DNA of 64,000 bases from Geodermatophilus obscurus (GCF_900115395.1 NZ_FOWE01000009.1:206477-270476); one strand, 5' to 3'; shown: positions 52,336-61,242, numbered from the stretch's first letter. Translations and numbers: made by a program. The notes: generated from the sequence alone by a model not told the origin.

Positions 52336-52830
52336 TCAGGGACGCAGCACGTGCCCGACGAAGGTGTCGAGCCGCCGGCGCAGCTCCGCGACCCGTGCGG
52401 GCACGACCTCCCCGGGGTCGCGGTCGCGCAGCCACGGTGGGATGTCGCTCCGGACCCGCCGGGAGCAGGCCAGGTCCGCGCAGACGTACTGGCCGACGGT
52501 GTTGCCGTTGCGGCCGGCCTCCCCGGCCCGCCGGGCGGTGAACAGCGACACCTCCGCACCGCTCTGCGTGCTCTCGCAGAGCAGGCACATGGCCGACGTC
52601 CGAGCCGACATCGTGGTGTCGGCGGCCCGCAGGGCGATGCCGACCGGGCGGTCCTCCCGCCACAGGACGACGTAGCCCCGCAGGGGTGCCTTGGCGTCCC
52701 GCCAGCCCAGGAAGTCCAGGTCGTCCCAGAGGACGTCGTGGAATCCGGCGGGCAGGGTGGCGCCCGCCGCCTCGCCGCGGGAGCAGTTGACGAACGAGCG
52801 CCGGATCTGGCTCTCGGTCAGGGGGTTCAC
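52336..52830 (-). CDS. FBP domain-containing protein
   Basis: A 164-aa protein of the FBP (FusB-like C-terminal treble-clef) family. The N-terminus MNPLTESQIRRSFVNCSRGE and LPAGFHDVLWDDLDFLGWRD lead to a four-cysteine zinc site formed by CLLC (about residues 82-85) and C-x4-C in YVCADLACSRRV. FusB proteins bind EF-G and protect it from fusidic acid; stand-alone actinobacterial FBP proteins are of uncertain function. GTG 52830 has GGAGGA about 5 nt upstream. Confidence 0.82.
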   Translation of the reverse strand: MNPLTESQIRRSFVNCSRGEAAGATLPAGFHDVLWDDLDFLGWRDAKAPLRGYVVLWREDRPVGIALRAADTTMSARTSAMCLLCESTQSGAEVSLFTARRAGEAGRNGNTVGQYVCADLACSRRVRSDIPPWLRDRDPGEVVPARVAELRRRLDTFVGHVLRP

Positions 52831-52895
52831 GGGGGTCCTCCGTCGTGGTGACCGCGGGCCGTCACCGGGACGGCCCGCGGCGCTGGTGCGATGGG

Positions 52896-53243
52896 TCAGG
52901 GCTGCGGGCGCAGGCGCTCCGCGAGGGCCTCGGCGGCGTCCGCGCCGATCAGCAGCTCGTCGTAGCGGTGGCCGCGCAGGCGGATGCGCAGGGCCGGCTG
53001 GCCCCGCCGGACGTCGACGAGACGCCGGACGCCACGGCCCCGCCAGGTGCCGACCCGGCGACGGCCGGGGATGGCGAGGCCGGGGGCGCGCAGGCCGCGC
53101 GCGGCGCCGAGGCCGTCGTCGACCACCTCGACCGCGGTGACGGCCGACCGGTCGACGACCTGCTCGCCGAACAGCCCGGCGACACGCTCGAGGGCCGAGG
53201 GGCGGACGGTCAGGACGTCGTCGGTGATGACGATCGAGCTCAT
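52896..53243 (-). CDS. Hypothetical PH-like small protein
   Basis: A 115-aa beta-rich protein: SSIVITDDVLTVRPSALERV, VDRSAVTAVEVVDDGLGAAR, RRLVDVRRGQPALRIRLRGH and a final helix GADAAEALAERLRPQP. The alternation of short strands with one C-terminal helix fits a bacterial PH-like fold, but no named family is claimed. ATG 53243 is chosen because AGGAG lies 5 nt upstream; GTG 53249 falls inside that site. A perfect 22-bp palindrome lies 87 bp upstream. Confidence 0.65.
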   Translation of the reverse strand: MSSIVITDDVLTVRPSALERVAGLFGEQVVDRSAVTAVEVVDDGLGAARGLRAPGLAIPGRRRVGTWRGRGVRRLVDVRRGQPALRIRLRGHRYDELLIGADAAEALAERLRPQP

Positions 53244-53329
53244 GGTCACTCCTGGGGGCAGGCTCCGGACGGGCTCCCCCAGCCTGCGGCGGCGCGCCCT
53301 GCCGGTCGTCCTCCGGGCGTCCCGTCCTC

Positions 53330-53351
53330 GGCTCCTCCCCGGGGAGGAGCC
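53330..53351. promoter_or_regulatory. Perfect 22-bp palindrome with CTCCTCC/GGAGGAG-type arms
   Basis: GGCTCCTCCCC is followed without spacer by its reverse complement. It lies 18 bp after the NarL-type regulator stop and upstream of the small gene ending at 52896, so it could be that regulator's terminator, an operator, or both. Confidence 0.5.
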
Positions 53352-53369
53352 CGTGGCCGGTCCTCGTGC

Positions 53370-54032
53370 TCAGGACGTGGACGGCTTGACGATCCCCCGC
53401 TCGTAGGCGAGCACGACCGCCTGCACCCGGTCCCGGAGTCCGAGCTTCATCAGGACGTTGCTGACGTGCGTCTTGACCGTGGTCTCGCTGAGCACGAGCT
53501 GGCCGGCGATCTCGGCGTTGGACAGGCCCCGGGCCATCAGCAGCAGGACCTGGTGCTCCCGGTCGGTGAGCTCCGGCAACGGCGCGTCGTCGGTCCGGGG
53601 GGCCGGCAGCAGCCGGGCGAAGCGGTCGAGCAACCGACGGGTGACGCGTGGGGCGACCACGGCCTCCCCCCGGTGCACGACGCGCACCGCGTCGACCAGG
53701 TCCTCGGCGGGCACGTCCTTGAGCAGGAAGCCCGACGCGCCCGCCCGCAGCGAGTCGACCACGTACTCGTCGAGGTCGTAGGTGGTCAGCACCAGTACGC
53801 GCGGCGGGTCGTCGAACTCGGCGAGCCGCCGGGTGGCCTCGACGCCGTCCATGCGGGGCATGCGGATGTCCATGAGCACCACGTCCGGGCGCAGTGCCCG
53901 CACCTGGGACAGCGCGACCTCGCCGTCACCGGCCTCCCCCACGACCTCGATGTCCGGCTCGGACTGCAGGATGAGGCGGAAGCCCGTGCGCAGCAGCGGT
54001 TGGTCGTCCACGAGCAGCACCCGGATCGTCAC
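53370..54032 (-). CDS. NarL/LuxR-family response regulator
   Basis: A 220-aa regulator. The receiver has RVLLVDDQPLLRTGFRLIL, phospho-Asp in VVLMDIRMPRMDGVEATRRL, Thr in LVLTTYDLDEYV and Lys in GFLLKDVPAEDL; the output domain is LTDREHQVLLLMARGLSNAE with ETTVKTHVSNVLMKLGLRDR. It is co-translated with the membrane kinase upstream (GTGA overlap; the kinase TGA occupies 54029-54031). The kinase lacks its phospho-acceptor His, so phosphate may come from the divergent PAS-GAF kinase; this is inference. Confidence 0.93.
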   Translation of the reverse strand: MTIRVLLVDDQPLLRTGFRLILQSEPDIEVVGEAGDGEVALSQVRALRPDVVLMDIRMPRMDGVEATRRLAEFDDPPRVLVLTTYDLDEYVVDSLRAGASGFLLKDVPAEDLVDAVRVVHRGEAVVAPRVTRRLLDRFARLLPAPRTDDAPLPELTDREHQVLLLMARGLSNAEIAGQLVLSETTVKTHVSNVLMKLGLRDRVQAVVLAYERGIVKPSTS

Positions 54033-55210
54033 GCGGCGCTCCTCGACGTCGGCAGGGTGGCGGTGACGGCGAACCCGCCACCGCCGCGCGGCCCGGCACG
54101 CAGCCGACCGCCGTAGGCCTGGACCCGCTCGGCCAGCGACCGCAGTCCCCGACCCTCGGCCTCCCCGTCCCGCACGCCCCGGCCGTCGTCCTCGACCGCG
54201 AGCGACAGGCTCCCGGGCTGCCAGTGCAGCACCACCGTCGCCGCGGCCCGGCCGGCGTGCTGCTGACAGTTGCGCAGCGCCTCCTGCACCAGGCGGTAGG
54301 CGGTCAGGGCCACCCCGGGCTCGACCTCCGCCGCGGTCCCGACGGACACCAGCTCGACCGGCAGGCCGGCGGCCCGGACCTGGGTCACCAGGTCGTCGAT
54401 GTCGGCCAGGCCAGGCTGGGGGCGCAGCTCGGCGACGTCGCTGGGCGGGCGGAGCACCCCGAGGATGCGGCGCATGTCGGCGATCGCGTCCTGCCCCGTC
54501 CGCTCCACGGTGCGCAGCAGCTCCTCCGCGGTGTCCGGATCGGTCCTGAGCAGCCGCCGGGCCGCGGCGGTCTGCACGGTCAGCGCCGTCAGCCCGTGGG
54601 TCACCAGGTCCTGCATCTCCCGGGCGATGGCCGCCCGCTCGTCGACCTCGACGGCCCGGCTGCGCGCCTCGCGCGCCTCCAGCAGGGCCCGGTTGCGCTC
54701 CTCCAGGCCGGCGGTCTGCTGCCGCCGGACCCGCACCGACCGGCCCACGCCGAAGGCCGTGCCGAGCAGCAGCGTGTTGCCGAACCAGTCCGCCGGGGAG
54801 GGCTCGAACGGACCGGTGAGCAGGACGGCGGCGGCCAGCAGCCACGCGCACGCCGTCGCGACGGTGCTCTGCCGCAGGGGCCGGACGGCCGCGACCGTGT
54901 AGGCGACCAGCAGCGGCGCCAGGGTGGCCACCCCCTGCGCGTACCCCTGCTGCACCGGCAGCAGGGACGCGACCGACGCCACCGCCAGGGCCGGCAGCGG
55001 CCAGCGGGTGCGGACGGCCACCGTCGCGCCCGACAGCACCGCGAGCCCCACGCTGAGCGCATCGGGCTCCCGGTAGTCGTAGTCGACGAAGGACGGGGTC
55101 GACCAGAGGGACAGCACGGCGAACAGCGCGACCAGGGCGCCGAGGACGACGTCCTCCCGCGCGGTCCACCGCCACCGGGCGGAGCGGGGTCCGGTGGCGG
55201 TTCGCTGCAC
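54029..55210 (-). CDS. Membrane histidine-kinase-like protein lacking the phospho-acceptor His
   Basis: A 393-aa protein with five or six N-terminal helices (about 20-155), a coiled segment LEERNRALLEAREARSRAVE and a HisKA_3-type dimerisation region. Where these kinases have RELHDxxxH, this reads AIAREMQDLVTHGLTALTVQ: the His codon is CAG (Gln). The N box (RLVQEALRNCQQHAG) and G box (VEDDGRGVRDGEAEGRGLRS) remain, so ATP binding is possible. It may be a pseudokinase that senses the membrane or controls the neighbouring kinase and regulator. GTG 55210 follows TAGCGT with a 6-nt spacer (leaderless). Confidence 0.9.
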   Translation of the reverse strand: MQRTATGPRSARWRWTAREDVVLGALVALFAVLSLWSTPSFVDYDYREPDALSVGLAVLSGATVAVRTRWPLPALAVASVASLLPVQQGYAQGVATLAPLLVAYTVAAVRPLRQSTVATACAWLLAAAVLLTGPFEPSPADWFGNTLLLGTAFGVGRSVRVRRQQTAGLEERNRALLEAREARSRAVEVDERAAIAREMQDLVTHGLTALTVQTAAARRLLRTDPDTAEELLRTVERTGQDAIADMRRILGVLRPPSDVAELRPQPGLADIDDLVTQVRAAGLPVELVSVGTAAEVEPGVALTAYRLVQEALRNCQQHAGRAAATVVLHWQPGSLSLAVEDDGRGVRDGEAEGRGLRSLAERVQAYGGRLRAGPRGGGGFAVTATLPTSRSAA

Positions 55211-55216
55211 GCGGCC

Positions 55217-55291
55217 ACGCTAGGCGGCTGCGGGGCCGCGGTCCCTCCTCCTCGCGGACCGTTCCTCCCGGCGGCCTCCTCCTGGAGGAGG
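55217..55291. promoter_or_regulatory. Divergent promoter with CTCCTCC/GGAGGAGG operators
   Basis: Minus-strand TAGCGT (55217-55222) serves the pseudokinase operon. Upstream are CTCCTCCTCGCG (55245-55256) and a perfect 17-bp palindrome CCTCCTCC-T-GGAGGAGG (55275-55291). The same CTCCTCCTCGCG occurs at 60494-60505 before the ABC exporter. Plus-strand TATCCT (55342-55347) serves the PAS-GAF kinase; the palindrome centre is about 71 bp before that start. Confidence 0.55.
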
Positions 55292-55353
55292 AGGTCGCCA
55301 CGGGCCGGCGGCGGCGTTCCGGCCGGAGCCGTTCCGCCGTCTATCCTCTGGCC

Positions 55354-56964
55354 GTGGAACACCAGGAGGCGACCGCCTCCGAGAACGCACGGCCGCCGGC
55401 TCCCGAGCCCGCGGATCCCGGCCCGCTCCTCCCGGCACCCCGCGCCGAGCGACCGGTCCCCGAACGGGCCGACGGCGCCGCCGTGCTGCGCGCGCTCGGC
55501 GTCGACGCGCTGGTCGACGTCATCGAGTCCTCCGGCTACGGCATCTGCATCACCGGCGAGGACCACAGCTGGGTGTACCTCAACCCCGCCGGCGCCGCGG
55601 TGATCGGCCGCCCGTTCGCCGAACTGGCCGGGCAGGACTACCTGCTGTCCTTCGCCGAGCACGAGCGCGCCGCGCTGCTGGCGCTGGAGGGCGAGCAACG
55701 TGCGGGCGACACGGACTTCTACGCCAACACCGTCGTCCGGCCGGACGGGACCGAGGTCGGCATCACCTGGTCCGGCTCGGTCCTGCGGGTCGGCGACCGG
55801 GAGCTGGCGCCGGCGGTGTTCCACCCGACCTTCGGGCTGGGCCGGTCCGACGCGGACGCGCCGGTGCCGGGCGCGGCCGCGGCCGGCATCGCCGGGGGTG
55901 CGCCGGTCGAGGAGGTGCTGACCAGCCTGGCCCGCGAGGCCGTCGACCGGTCCCGGGCGGTGGGCTGCCTCGTGCTCGCCGAGGCCGGCGACGGGCGACT
56001 GCTGCTGCGCGCGTCCGCGGGCCTCCCCCCGGGCACCGCCGAGGTGGTCGCGCGGGCCGGCCTCCGCGTGGCCGACCTCCCCGGCGGGGAGATGCTGGTC
56101 GCCGGCCGCCTGCTGCTGCTCTCCGACGGGCGGCAGCGTCTCGAGCAGGCGGCGGCCGGTGTGGCCGCCGCCGTCGCCGGGCTCCCCTGGCGGGGAGCCG
56201 CCGAGCTGCCCCTGCACCGGGGTGGACGGATCGTCGGGTGCCTGCTGCTGCTGATGCCGCCGTCGGTGACCGCGCCGACCAAGCCGGAGCTGACGGCGTG
56301 GTCGGCGCTCGGCGCGCACGCCTCCGTGGCTCTGGCCGACGAGCAGCTGCAGGCGCAGGCCGCCGAGCTCGAACGCCGGCGCCTGGCCCGCGACCTGCAC
56401 GACTCCCTCAGCGCCTCGCTGTTCTCGCTGCACACCCGGGCGCAGGCCGTCCGGCGGGGCCTCGCGGGCGGGGACGACGAGCTCGTCGAGGCAGCCGCCC
56501 GCGACCTGGAGGACCTCTCCCGGCAGGCGGTCGCCGAGCTGAGGGCCATGGTCACCGGCATCCGCGCCGAGACCCCGGACCTGATCGGCGCCCTCGCCGA
56601 CCTGGCACGCACCTGCACGACCCGCGAGGGGCTGCCGGTGCGCCTGTCCGTGGCCGCGGGGCTGCCCGCCGTCCCCGCCCACCACGTCGAGCACCTGGTC
56701 CGCATCGCTGCCGAGGCGCTGCACAACTGCGTCAAGCACGCCGGTGCCTCCAGCGCCGAACTGGAGCTGGAGGTGCGGGGATCGGAACTGGTCCTGACCG
56801 TCGCCGACGACGGGTGCGGCTTCGACCCCGCCGGCCGACACGGCGGAGGGCACGGCCAGCACACGATGCGGGAGCGGGCGCTGTTGTGCGGGGGATGGCT
56901 GCACGTGAACAGCGCGCCGGGGCAGGGCACGCGGCTCGTCGTCCGCGTGCCCCTGCCCGGCTGA
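55354..56964 (+). CDS. PAS-GAF sensor histidine kinase
   Basis: A 536-aa soluble kinase: a Pro/Ala-rich N-terminus, a PAS domain (about 50-155, GICITGEDHSWVYLNPAGAA and IGRPFAELAGQDYL), a GAF domain (about 185-335), and a HisKA_3 region ERRRLARDLHDSLSASLFSL with an intact His, followed by a HATPase with AEALHNCVKHAG and VADDGCGFDPAG. No response regulator follows it. GTG 55354 lies 6 nt after TATCCT, with no ribosome site, so it is probably leaderless. It is divergent from the His-less kinase and its regulator, which is the nearest possible phosphate acceptor. Confidence 0.9.
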   Translation: MEHQEATASENARPPAPEPADPGPLLPAPRAERPVPERADGAAVLRALGVDALVDVIESSGYGICITGEDHSWVYLNPAGAAVIGRPFAELAGQDYLLSFAEHERAALLALEGEQRAGDTDFYANTVVRPDGTEVGITWSGSVLRVGDRELAPAVFHPTFGLGRSDADAPVPGAAAAGIAGGAPVEEVLTSLAREAVDRSRAVGCLVLAEAGDGRLLLRASAGLPPGTAEVVARAGLRVADLPGGEMLVAGRLLLLSDGRQRLEQAAAGVAAAVAGLPWRGAAELPLHRGGRIVGCLLLLMPPSVTAPTKPELTAWSALGAHASVALADEQLQAQAAELERRRLARDLHDSLSASLFSLHTRAQAVRRGLAGGDDELVEAAARDLEDLSRQAVAELRAMVTGIRAETPDLIGALADLARTCTTREGLPVRLSVAAGLPAVPAHHVEHLVRIAAEALHNCVKHAGASSAELELEVRGSELVLTVADDGCGFDPAGRHGGGHGQHTMRERALLCGGWLHVNSAPGQGTRLVVRVPLPG

Positions 56965-57027
56965 CCTGCCCCGCGGCCGCCACGGACGGTGACCGGGCAC
57001 CCCGACACGGGGCACCCGGTCACCGCC

Positions 57028-59562
57028 TCACGCCGTGGCGATGGCGTCGAGCACCTGCATCCGCGCCGCCCGGCGCGCCGGCCACGCCGCGGCCACCACG
57101 CCGATGAGCGCGCCGAGGACCAGGAAGCCCACGAGTCGACCACCGGGGACGACGAGCTCGGTGATGCCCTGCTCGGCCAGCGCCCGCGTCAGGCTGACGC
57201 CGAGCACCAGCCCCAGCCCCAGCCCCAGCACGGAGCCGTAGACCGAGATGAGCACCGCCTCGAGCCGCACCGTGCGGCGCAGCTGCCTCCGGGTCATGCC
57301 CACGGCGCGCAGCAGGCCGATCTCGCGCGTCCGTTCCAGGACCGACATCGCCAGGGTGTTGACGATCCCGAGGACGGCGATCACCACCGACAGGACGAGC
57401 AGTGCGTTGATGAGCAGCAGCACCTGGTCGACCTGGCCCTTCTGCTCGCCGGCGAACTCGTCGCGGTCCTTCAGGCTGACCACCGGGTAGGACTCGACGA
57501 CCGACTCGATCGCCGCGCGCCCCGCTGCCGCGTCGGTGCCCTCGGCGAGCACCACGTGGACGTAGCGGTCCAGAGCCGGCCCGCCGAGCGCCGCGTCGGT
57601 CTCCAGGGACACGACCACCGAGCCGACCGCCTGGTTCGCGGCGTAGACGCCGCCCACCGTGAGCTGGGCGCGCTGACCGCCGGCCGAGACCGCCTCGACC
57701 GTGTCGCCGACCTCCCAGCCGCGGGCCTCGGCCGTGGTCTCGTCGACGAGCACACCCCGCCCGGCCAGCCCGTCACTGCTCCCGGACAGGTACTCGAGGG
57801 TGAGCCCCCGGTCCAGGGTGGCGGCGTCGACGGCGGCGGCGAAGACGGCCTGCCCGTCCAGCTGCACCTGGGTGAACCGTTCCTGCAGGACGGCCGCCAC
57901 CTCGTCCAGGCCCCGGAGCCGGTCCGCGACCTCGGGGGTGAACGGCTGGCCCACCGCCGTGGAGACGACGTAGTCGGCGCGCAGCGCGTCGTCGACGAGG
58001 GCGTCGACCGAGGCGTTGGCCGACGCCCCGAGGACGCCGAAGCCGGTCACCAGCGTCAGGCCGACCATCAGCGCGGACGCCGTCGCCGCCGTCCGGCGGG
58101 GGTTGCGCTGTGCGTTGTCCCGGGCCAGCCGGCCGGCCGTGCCGGCGAGGCGCGGGAGCAGCGCACCGAGGGCCCGGGCGAACGGCCGGGCGGCGACCGG
58201 GCTGAGCGCGACGGCGGCCAGCACCAGCGCCAGCGCGCCGACCCCGACGAGGGCGGGGGCGTTCCCGCCGTCCTCGGCCACCGCGCTCCCGACCAGGGTG
58301 ACGGCCGCTCCGGCGGCCAGCACCGCGCCCACGACGGTCCGACGGCGCAGCGACCGCTCCACCGCCACGTGGTCCTCCCGCATGGCGGCGACCGGCGGTG
58401 TGCGGGCCGCTCGGCGGGCCGGCACCCACGCCGCGAGGAGGGTCACCACGACCCCGACGGCGTAGGACCAGACCACCGTCCCGGCCGACAGCACCAGGTC
58501 GCCGTCCAGGGTGAGTCCGAACGTCCCGAACAGCGCGCGCAGGCCGGTGGCGATGCCGAACCCGCCGGCCAGGCCCAGCGTGGCGCCGACGACCCCGAGG
58601 ACGGCGGCCTCCACCAACACCGAGCGGGTGACCTGGCCACGGCTGGCGCCCAGGGCCCGCAGCAGTGCGAGCTCCCGGCTGCGCTGGGCGACCAGCATCG
58701 AGAAGGTGTTGAGGATGATGAAGCTGCCGACGAACAGGGCGATGACGGCGAAGGCGGTGAGCAGGACCGTGATGAACGACAGGCCCTCCTCCAGCGCCGC
58801 GGACTGCTCGTCGGCCTGCTGTTGCGCCGTCTGCACGTCGTAGCCGTCGCCGACCACGGCAGCGACCCGGTCCCGGAGTTCGGCGTCGGTGACGTCGTCG
58901 GCCGCCAGCACCTGGATGCCGGTGTAGCCGTCCCCGGCACCCGTCAGGTCCTGGGCCGTGGCGAGGTCGAAGGCGGTCAGTGACGCGCCCGCGAGACCGC
59001 CGTCCTCCCCGAAGGTGAAGACGCCGACGACCGTGGCGTCCACCCGCGGGCCGGGGGTCAGCAGGGTCACCCGGTCGCCGACGGTGTAGCCGGCCTCCGC
59101 GGCGCTGCCGCTGTCCAGCGCGACCTCACCGGCACGCTCGGGGGCCCGGCCCTCGGTCAGCTCGCCGAGCGAGAGCTCGGGGTCGGTGATCCAGCTCGCG
59201 CCGATCCCCGGCGCCCCGCCGGTGTCGAGCACCTGGCCGTCGGCCGTCAGGAGGTAGACGCCCTCGGCCTGCACGTAGCCCTCGGCAGCGGCGACGCCCT
59301 CGACCCCGCGGATCCGCTGCGCCAGCTCGGCGGGGACCGGGCGGGTCCCCGCCGTCCCGTCGACGCCGGCGTCGAAGCCGGCCTCGGCCGTGACGCCCAC
59401 GTCGGACGCGGTGCTCTGGAACAGGGCCGTGAAGGTGCGGTCGAGGGTGTCGGTGAAGATCATCGTCCCGGCGACGAAGGCGACGCCGAGGACGATCGCC
59501 ACCGCCGACAGGGCCAGGCGCAGCTTGTGCGCCAGGAGGCTGCGCAGGGTCGCCCGTCGCAT
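57028..59562 (-). CDS. ABC transporter permease, FtsX/MacB type
   Basis: An 844-aa permease. It opens with ATLRSLLAHKLRLALSAVAI and a first helix LGVAFVAGTMIFTDTL, then a large extracytoplasmic MacB_PCD-like domain (about 40-250), a first FtsX core (about 255-385) with ELALLRALGASRGQVTRSVL, a second periplasmic part and a terminal FtsX core (about 715-835) with REIGLLRAVGMTRRQLRRTV. Such permeases act by mechanotransmission to move lipoproteins, antimicrobials or lipids. The ATG at 59562 is one base after the ATPase stop. The pair forms one exporter. Confidence 0.93.
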   Translation of the reverse strand: MRRATLRSLLAHKLRLALSAVAIVLGVAFVAGTMIFTDTLDRTFTALFQSTASDVGVTAEAGFDAGVDGTAGTRPVPAELAQRIRGVEGVAAAEGYVQAEGVYLLTADGQVLDTGGAPGIGASWITDPELSLGELTEGRAPERAGEVALDSGSAAEAGYTVGDRVTLLTPGPRVDATVVGVFTFGEDGGLAGASLTAFDLATAQDLTGAGDGYTGIQVLAADDVTDAELRDRVAAVVGDGYDVQTAQQQADEQSAALEEGLSFITVLLTAFAVIALFVGSFIILNTFSMLVAQRSRELALLRALGASRGQVTRSVLVEAAVLGVVGATLGLAGGFGIATGLRALFGTFGLTLDGDLVLSAGTVVWSYAVGVVVTLLAAWVPARRAARTPPVAAMREDHVAVERSLRRRTVVGAVLAAGAAVTLVGSAVAEDGGNAPALVGVGALALVLAAVALSPVAARPFARALGALLPRLAGTAGRLARDNAQRNPRRTAATASALMVGLTLVTGFGVLGASANASVDALVDDALRADYVVSTAVGQPFTPEVADRLRGLDEVAAVLQERFTQVQLDGQAVFAAAVDAATLDRGLTLEYLSGSSDGLAGRGVLVDETTAEARGWEVGDTVEAVSAGGQRAQLTVGGVYAANQAVGSVVVSLETDAALGGPALDRYVHVVLAEGTDAAAGRAAIESVVESYPVVSLKDRDEFAGEQKGQVDQVLLLINALLVLSVVIAVLGIVNTLAMSVLERTREIGLLRAVGMTRRQLRRTVRLEAVLISVYGSVLGLGLGLVLGVSLTRALAEQGITELVVPGGRLVGFLVLGALIGVVAAAWPARRAARMQVLDAIATA

Positions 59563-59563
59563 C

Positions 59564-60361
59564 TCAGCCCACCTCGACGACGCGGCCGGCGGAGTCGAAC
59601 GCCTTCATCCGGTCCAGGACGCGCTCCGCGGTCGGCGACGTCATCTCGTCGACGATGCGCCCGTCGGCCAGGAACAGGACCCGGTCGGCGTAGGCCGCGG
59701 CGACCGGGTCGTGGGTGACCATGACGACGGTCTGGCCCATCTCCCGGACCGAGGACCGCAGGAACGACAGCACCGAGCCCCCGCTGCGCGAGTCCAGGTT
59801 GCCGGTGGGCTCGTCGGCGAAGACCACCTCCGGGCGCCCCGCCAGCGCGCGGGCACAGGCGACCCGCTGCTGCTGGCCGCCGGACAGCTCGGTCGGCCGG
59901 TGGCCGAGGCGGGGGCGCAGGCCCACGGCGTCGACGACCTCGTCGAGCCAGGCCCGGTCGGGGGCGCGGCCGGCGATGTCCATGGGCAGGGTGATGTTCT
60001 CCAGCGCCGTCAGCGTCGGCAGGAGGTTGAACGCCTGGAAGACGAACCCGACGCGGTCGCGTCGCAGGCGGGTCAGCCCGGTGTCGTCGAGCGCCGAGAG
60101 CTCCGCGTCCCCGATCCACGCCTGACCGGAGGTGAGGGAGTCGAGGCCGGCCATGCAGTGCATGAGCGTGGACTTGCCCGAGCCGGAGGGGCCCATGATG
60201 GCGGTGAACTCGCCGCGGCGGAACTCCACGTCGACGGCGTCGAGCGCCGTGACCCGGGTGTCGCCGCGGCCGTAGACCTTGGTCAGGGCCCTGCCGCGGG
60301 CCGCCGGGACGCCGGCCGGCGCGGCCGGGACGGCGGGGTACGTCTGCTGGACCGGTGTCAC
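59564..60361 (-). CDS. ABC transporter ATP-binding protein, MacB/LolD type
   Basis: A 265-aa ATPase with an extra N-terminal 20 residues (Pro/Ala-rich), Walker A GPSGSGKSTL, Q-loop VFQAFNLLPTL, signature LSGGQQQRVACARALAG, Walker B VVFADEPTGNLDSRSG and H-loop VVMVTHDP. The order and spacing fit the MacB/LolD/FtsE subfamily. GTG 60361 has GAGGAG 9 nt upstream. A 13-bp-stem palindrome containing CTCCTCCTCGC lies about 110 bp before the start, shared with the PAP2 gene on the other strand, and could be a site for the NarL-type regulator at 53370. Confidence 0.94.
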   Translation of the reverse strand: MTPVQQTYPAVPAAPAGVPAARGRALTKVYGRGDTRVTALDAVDVEFRRGEFTAIMGPSGSGKSTLMHCMAGLDSLTSGQAWIGDAELSALDDTGLTRLRRDRVGFVFQAFNLLPTLTALENITLPMDIAGRAPDRAWLDEVVDAVGLRPRLGHRPTELSGGQQQRVACARALAGRPEVVFADEPTGNLDSRSGGSVLSFLRSSVREMGQTVVMVTHDPVAAAYADRVLFLADGRIVDEMTSPTAERVLDRMKAFDSAGRVVEVG

Positions 60362-60470
60362 GGTCTGGCTCCTCGAGGTGGTGGGGGTGCCGCATCCGGT
60401 GCGGCACGCCGAGCCTGCTGGCGCCTGCCCGGCCCCGGATCGGCCTGCGGGATGGTCGGTGCGGCCGTCC

Positions 60471-60504
60471 GCGAGGAGGAGCCGGGGCCCGGGCTCCTCC
60501 TCGC
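60471..60504. promoter_or_regulatory. CTCCTCC/GGAGGAG palindrome between ABC exporter and PAP2 genes
   Basis: GCGAGGAGGAGCC (60471-60483) and its complement (60492-60504) flank an 8-nt GC centre. The right arm continues into CTCCTCCTCGCG, identical to 55245-55256 before the kinase operon. Confidence 0.55.
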
Positions 60505-60570
60505 GCAGGAGACACGGCCGGTTCGACGGCCCGAGGCGCCCGCCGGGGGAACGCCGCGAGCATCGGGGCC

Positions 60571-61242
60571 GTGACCGCACCGACCACCCGGCTCTGGCCG
60601 TTCCTCGTACCGGCGGCGCTGCTGGGCGCCTCGGCCGCGCTCCTGATCGGCAACGACGTGCCCAGCCCCGAGCTGGCCCGCGCGACCGTGCGGGAGGTGG
60701 CGACCGGGCCCGGCTGGATGCGACAGGGCGTCGAGGTCCTGAGCGAGGGCGGTCTGGTCGCGCTCGCGGTGCTGCTCGCCGTCGCGGCGTGGCGCCGGCG
60801 GACCCGGGCGGCGTCGGTTGCGACGGCCCTGCTCGCCGGCGCGGGCGTCGTGGCGGCGCTCGCCGTCAGCGAGGCACTCAAGGCCACGGTGACCCAGGAC
60901 CGACCGTGCCGGGCCGTGCCGGGGCTGACCGCCCTGGTCGAGTGCCCGCCGCTGGGCGACTGGTCGCTGCCGAGCAACCACGCCACCCTCGCCGCCGCCC
61001 TCGCCGCCGCGGTCGTGCTGCTGACGCCGACGTGGTGGCCGGCCGTCGTGTCGATCGGCCTCCTGGTGGGCGCGTCACGGGTCGCGCTGGGCGTCCACCA
61101 CCCGCACGACGTCGTCGACGGCCTGGCCCTCGGTCCCGTGGTCGTCGTGGGCGTCGTCCTGCTGCTGCGGCGTGCGGCCACCCGGATCGCCGGCGCGGTG
61201 CTGCCGCGGCTGCTCACCGCGGGCGCGGACCGCCGCTCCTGA
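60571..61242 (+). CDS. PAP2 superfamily phosphatase
   Basis: A 223-aa membrane phosphatase with about five or six helices. The three PAP2 motifs are KATVTQDRP (residues around 107), PSNHATLAAA (around 134) and SRVALGVHHPHDVVDG (around 169), containing the catalytic His pair. It could dephosphorylate undecaprenyl pyrophosphate or another prenyl/diacyl phosphate; the substrate is not deducible. GTG 60571 follows GAGCAT with a 7-nt gap, a weak leaderless candidate. It converges on the second DUF4389 gene across a tandem repeat. Confidence 0.9.
   Translation: MTAPTTRLWPFLVPAALLGASAALLIGNDVPSPELARATVREVATGPGWMRQGVEVLSEGGLVALAVLLAVAAWRRRTRAASVATALLAGAGVVAALAVSEALKATVTQDRPCRAVPGLTALVECPPLGDWSLPSNHATLAAALAAAVVLLTPTWWPAVVSIGLLVGASRVALGVHHPHDVVDGLALGPVVVVGVVLLLRRAATRIAGAVLPRLLTAGADRRS

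Noticed and set aside
55232..55245. GGGGCCGCGGTCCC as a further DosR-like box
   Set aside because: It deviates at the fourth position and lies outside the regulon cluster, in a promoter with a different palindrome type.
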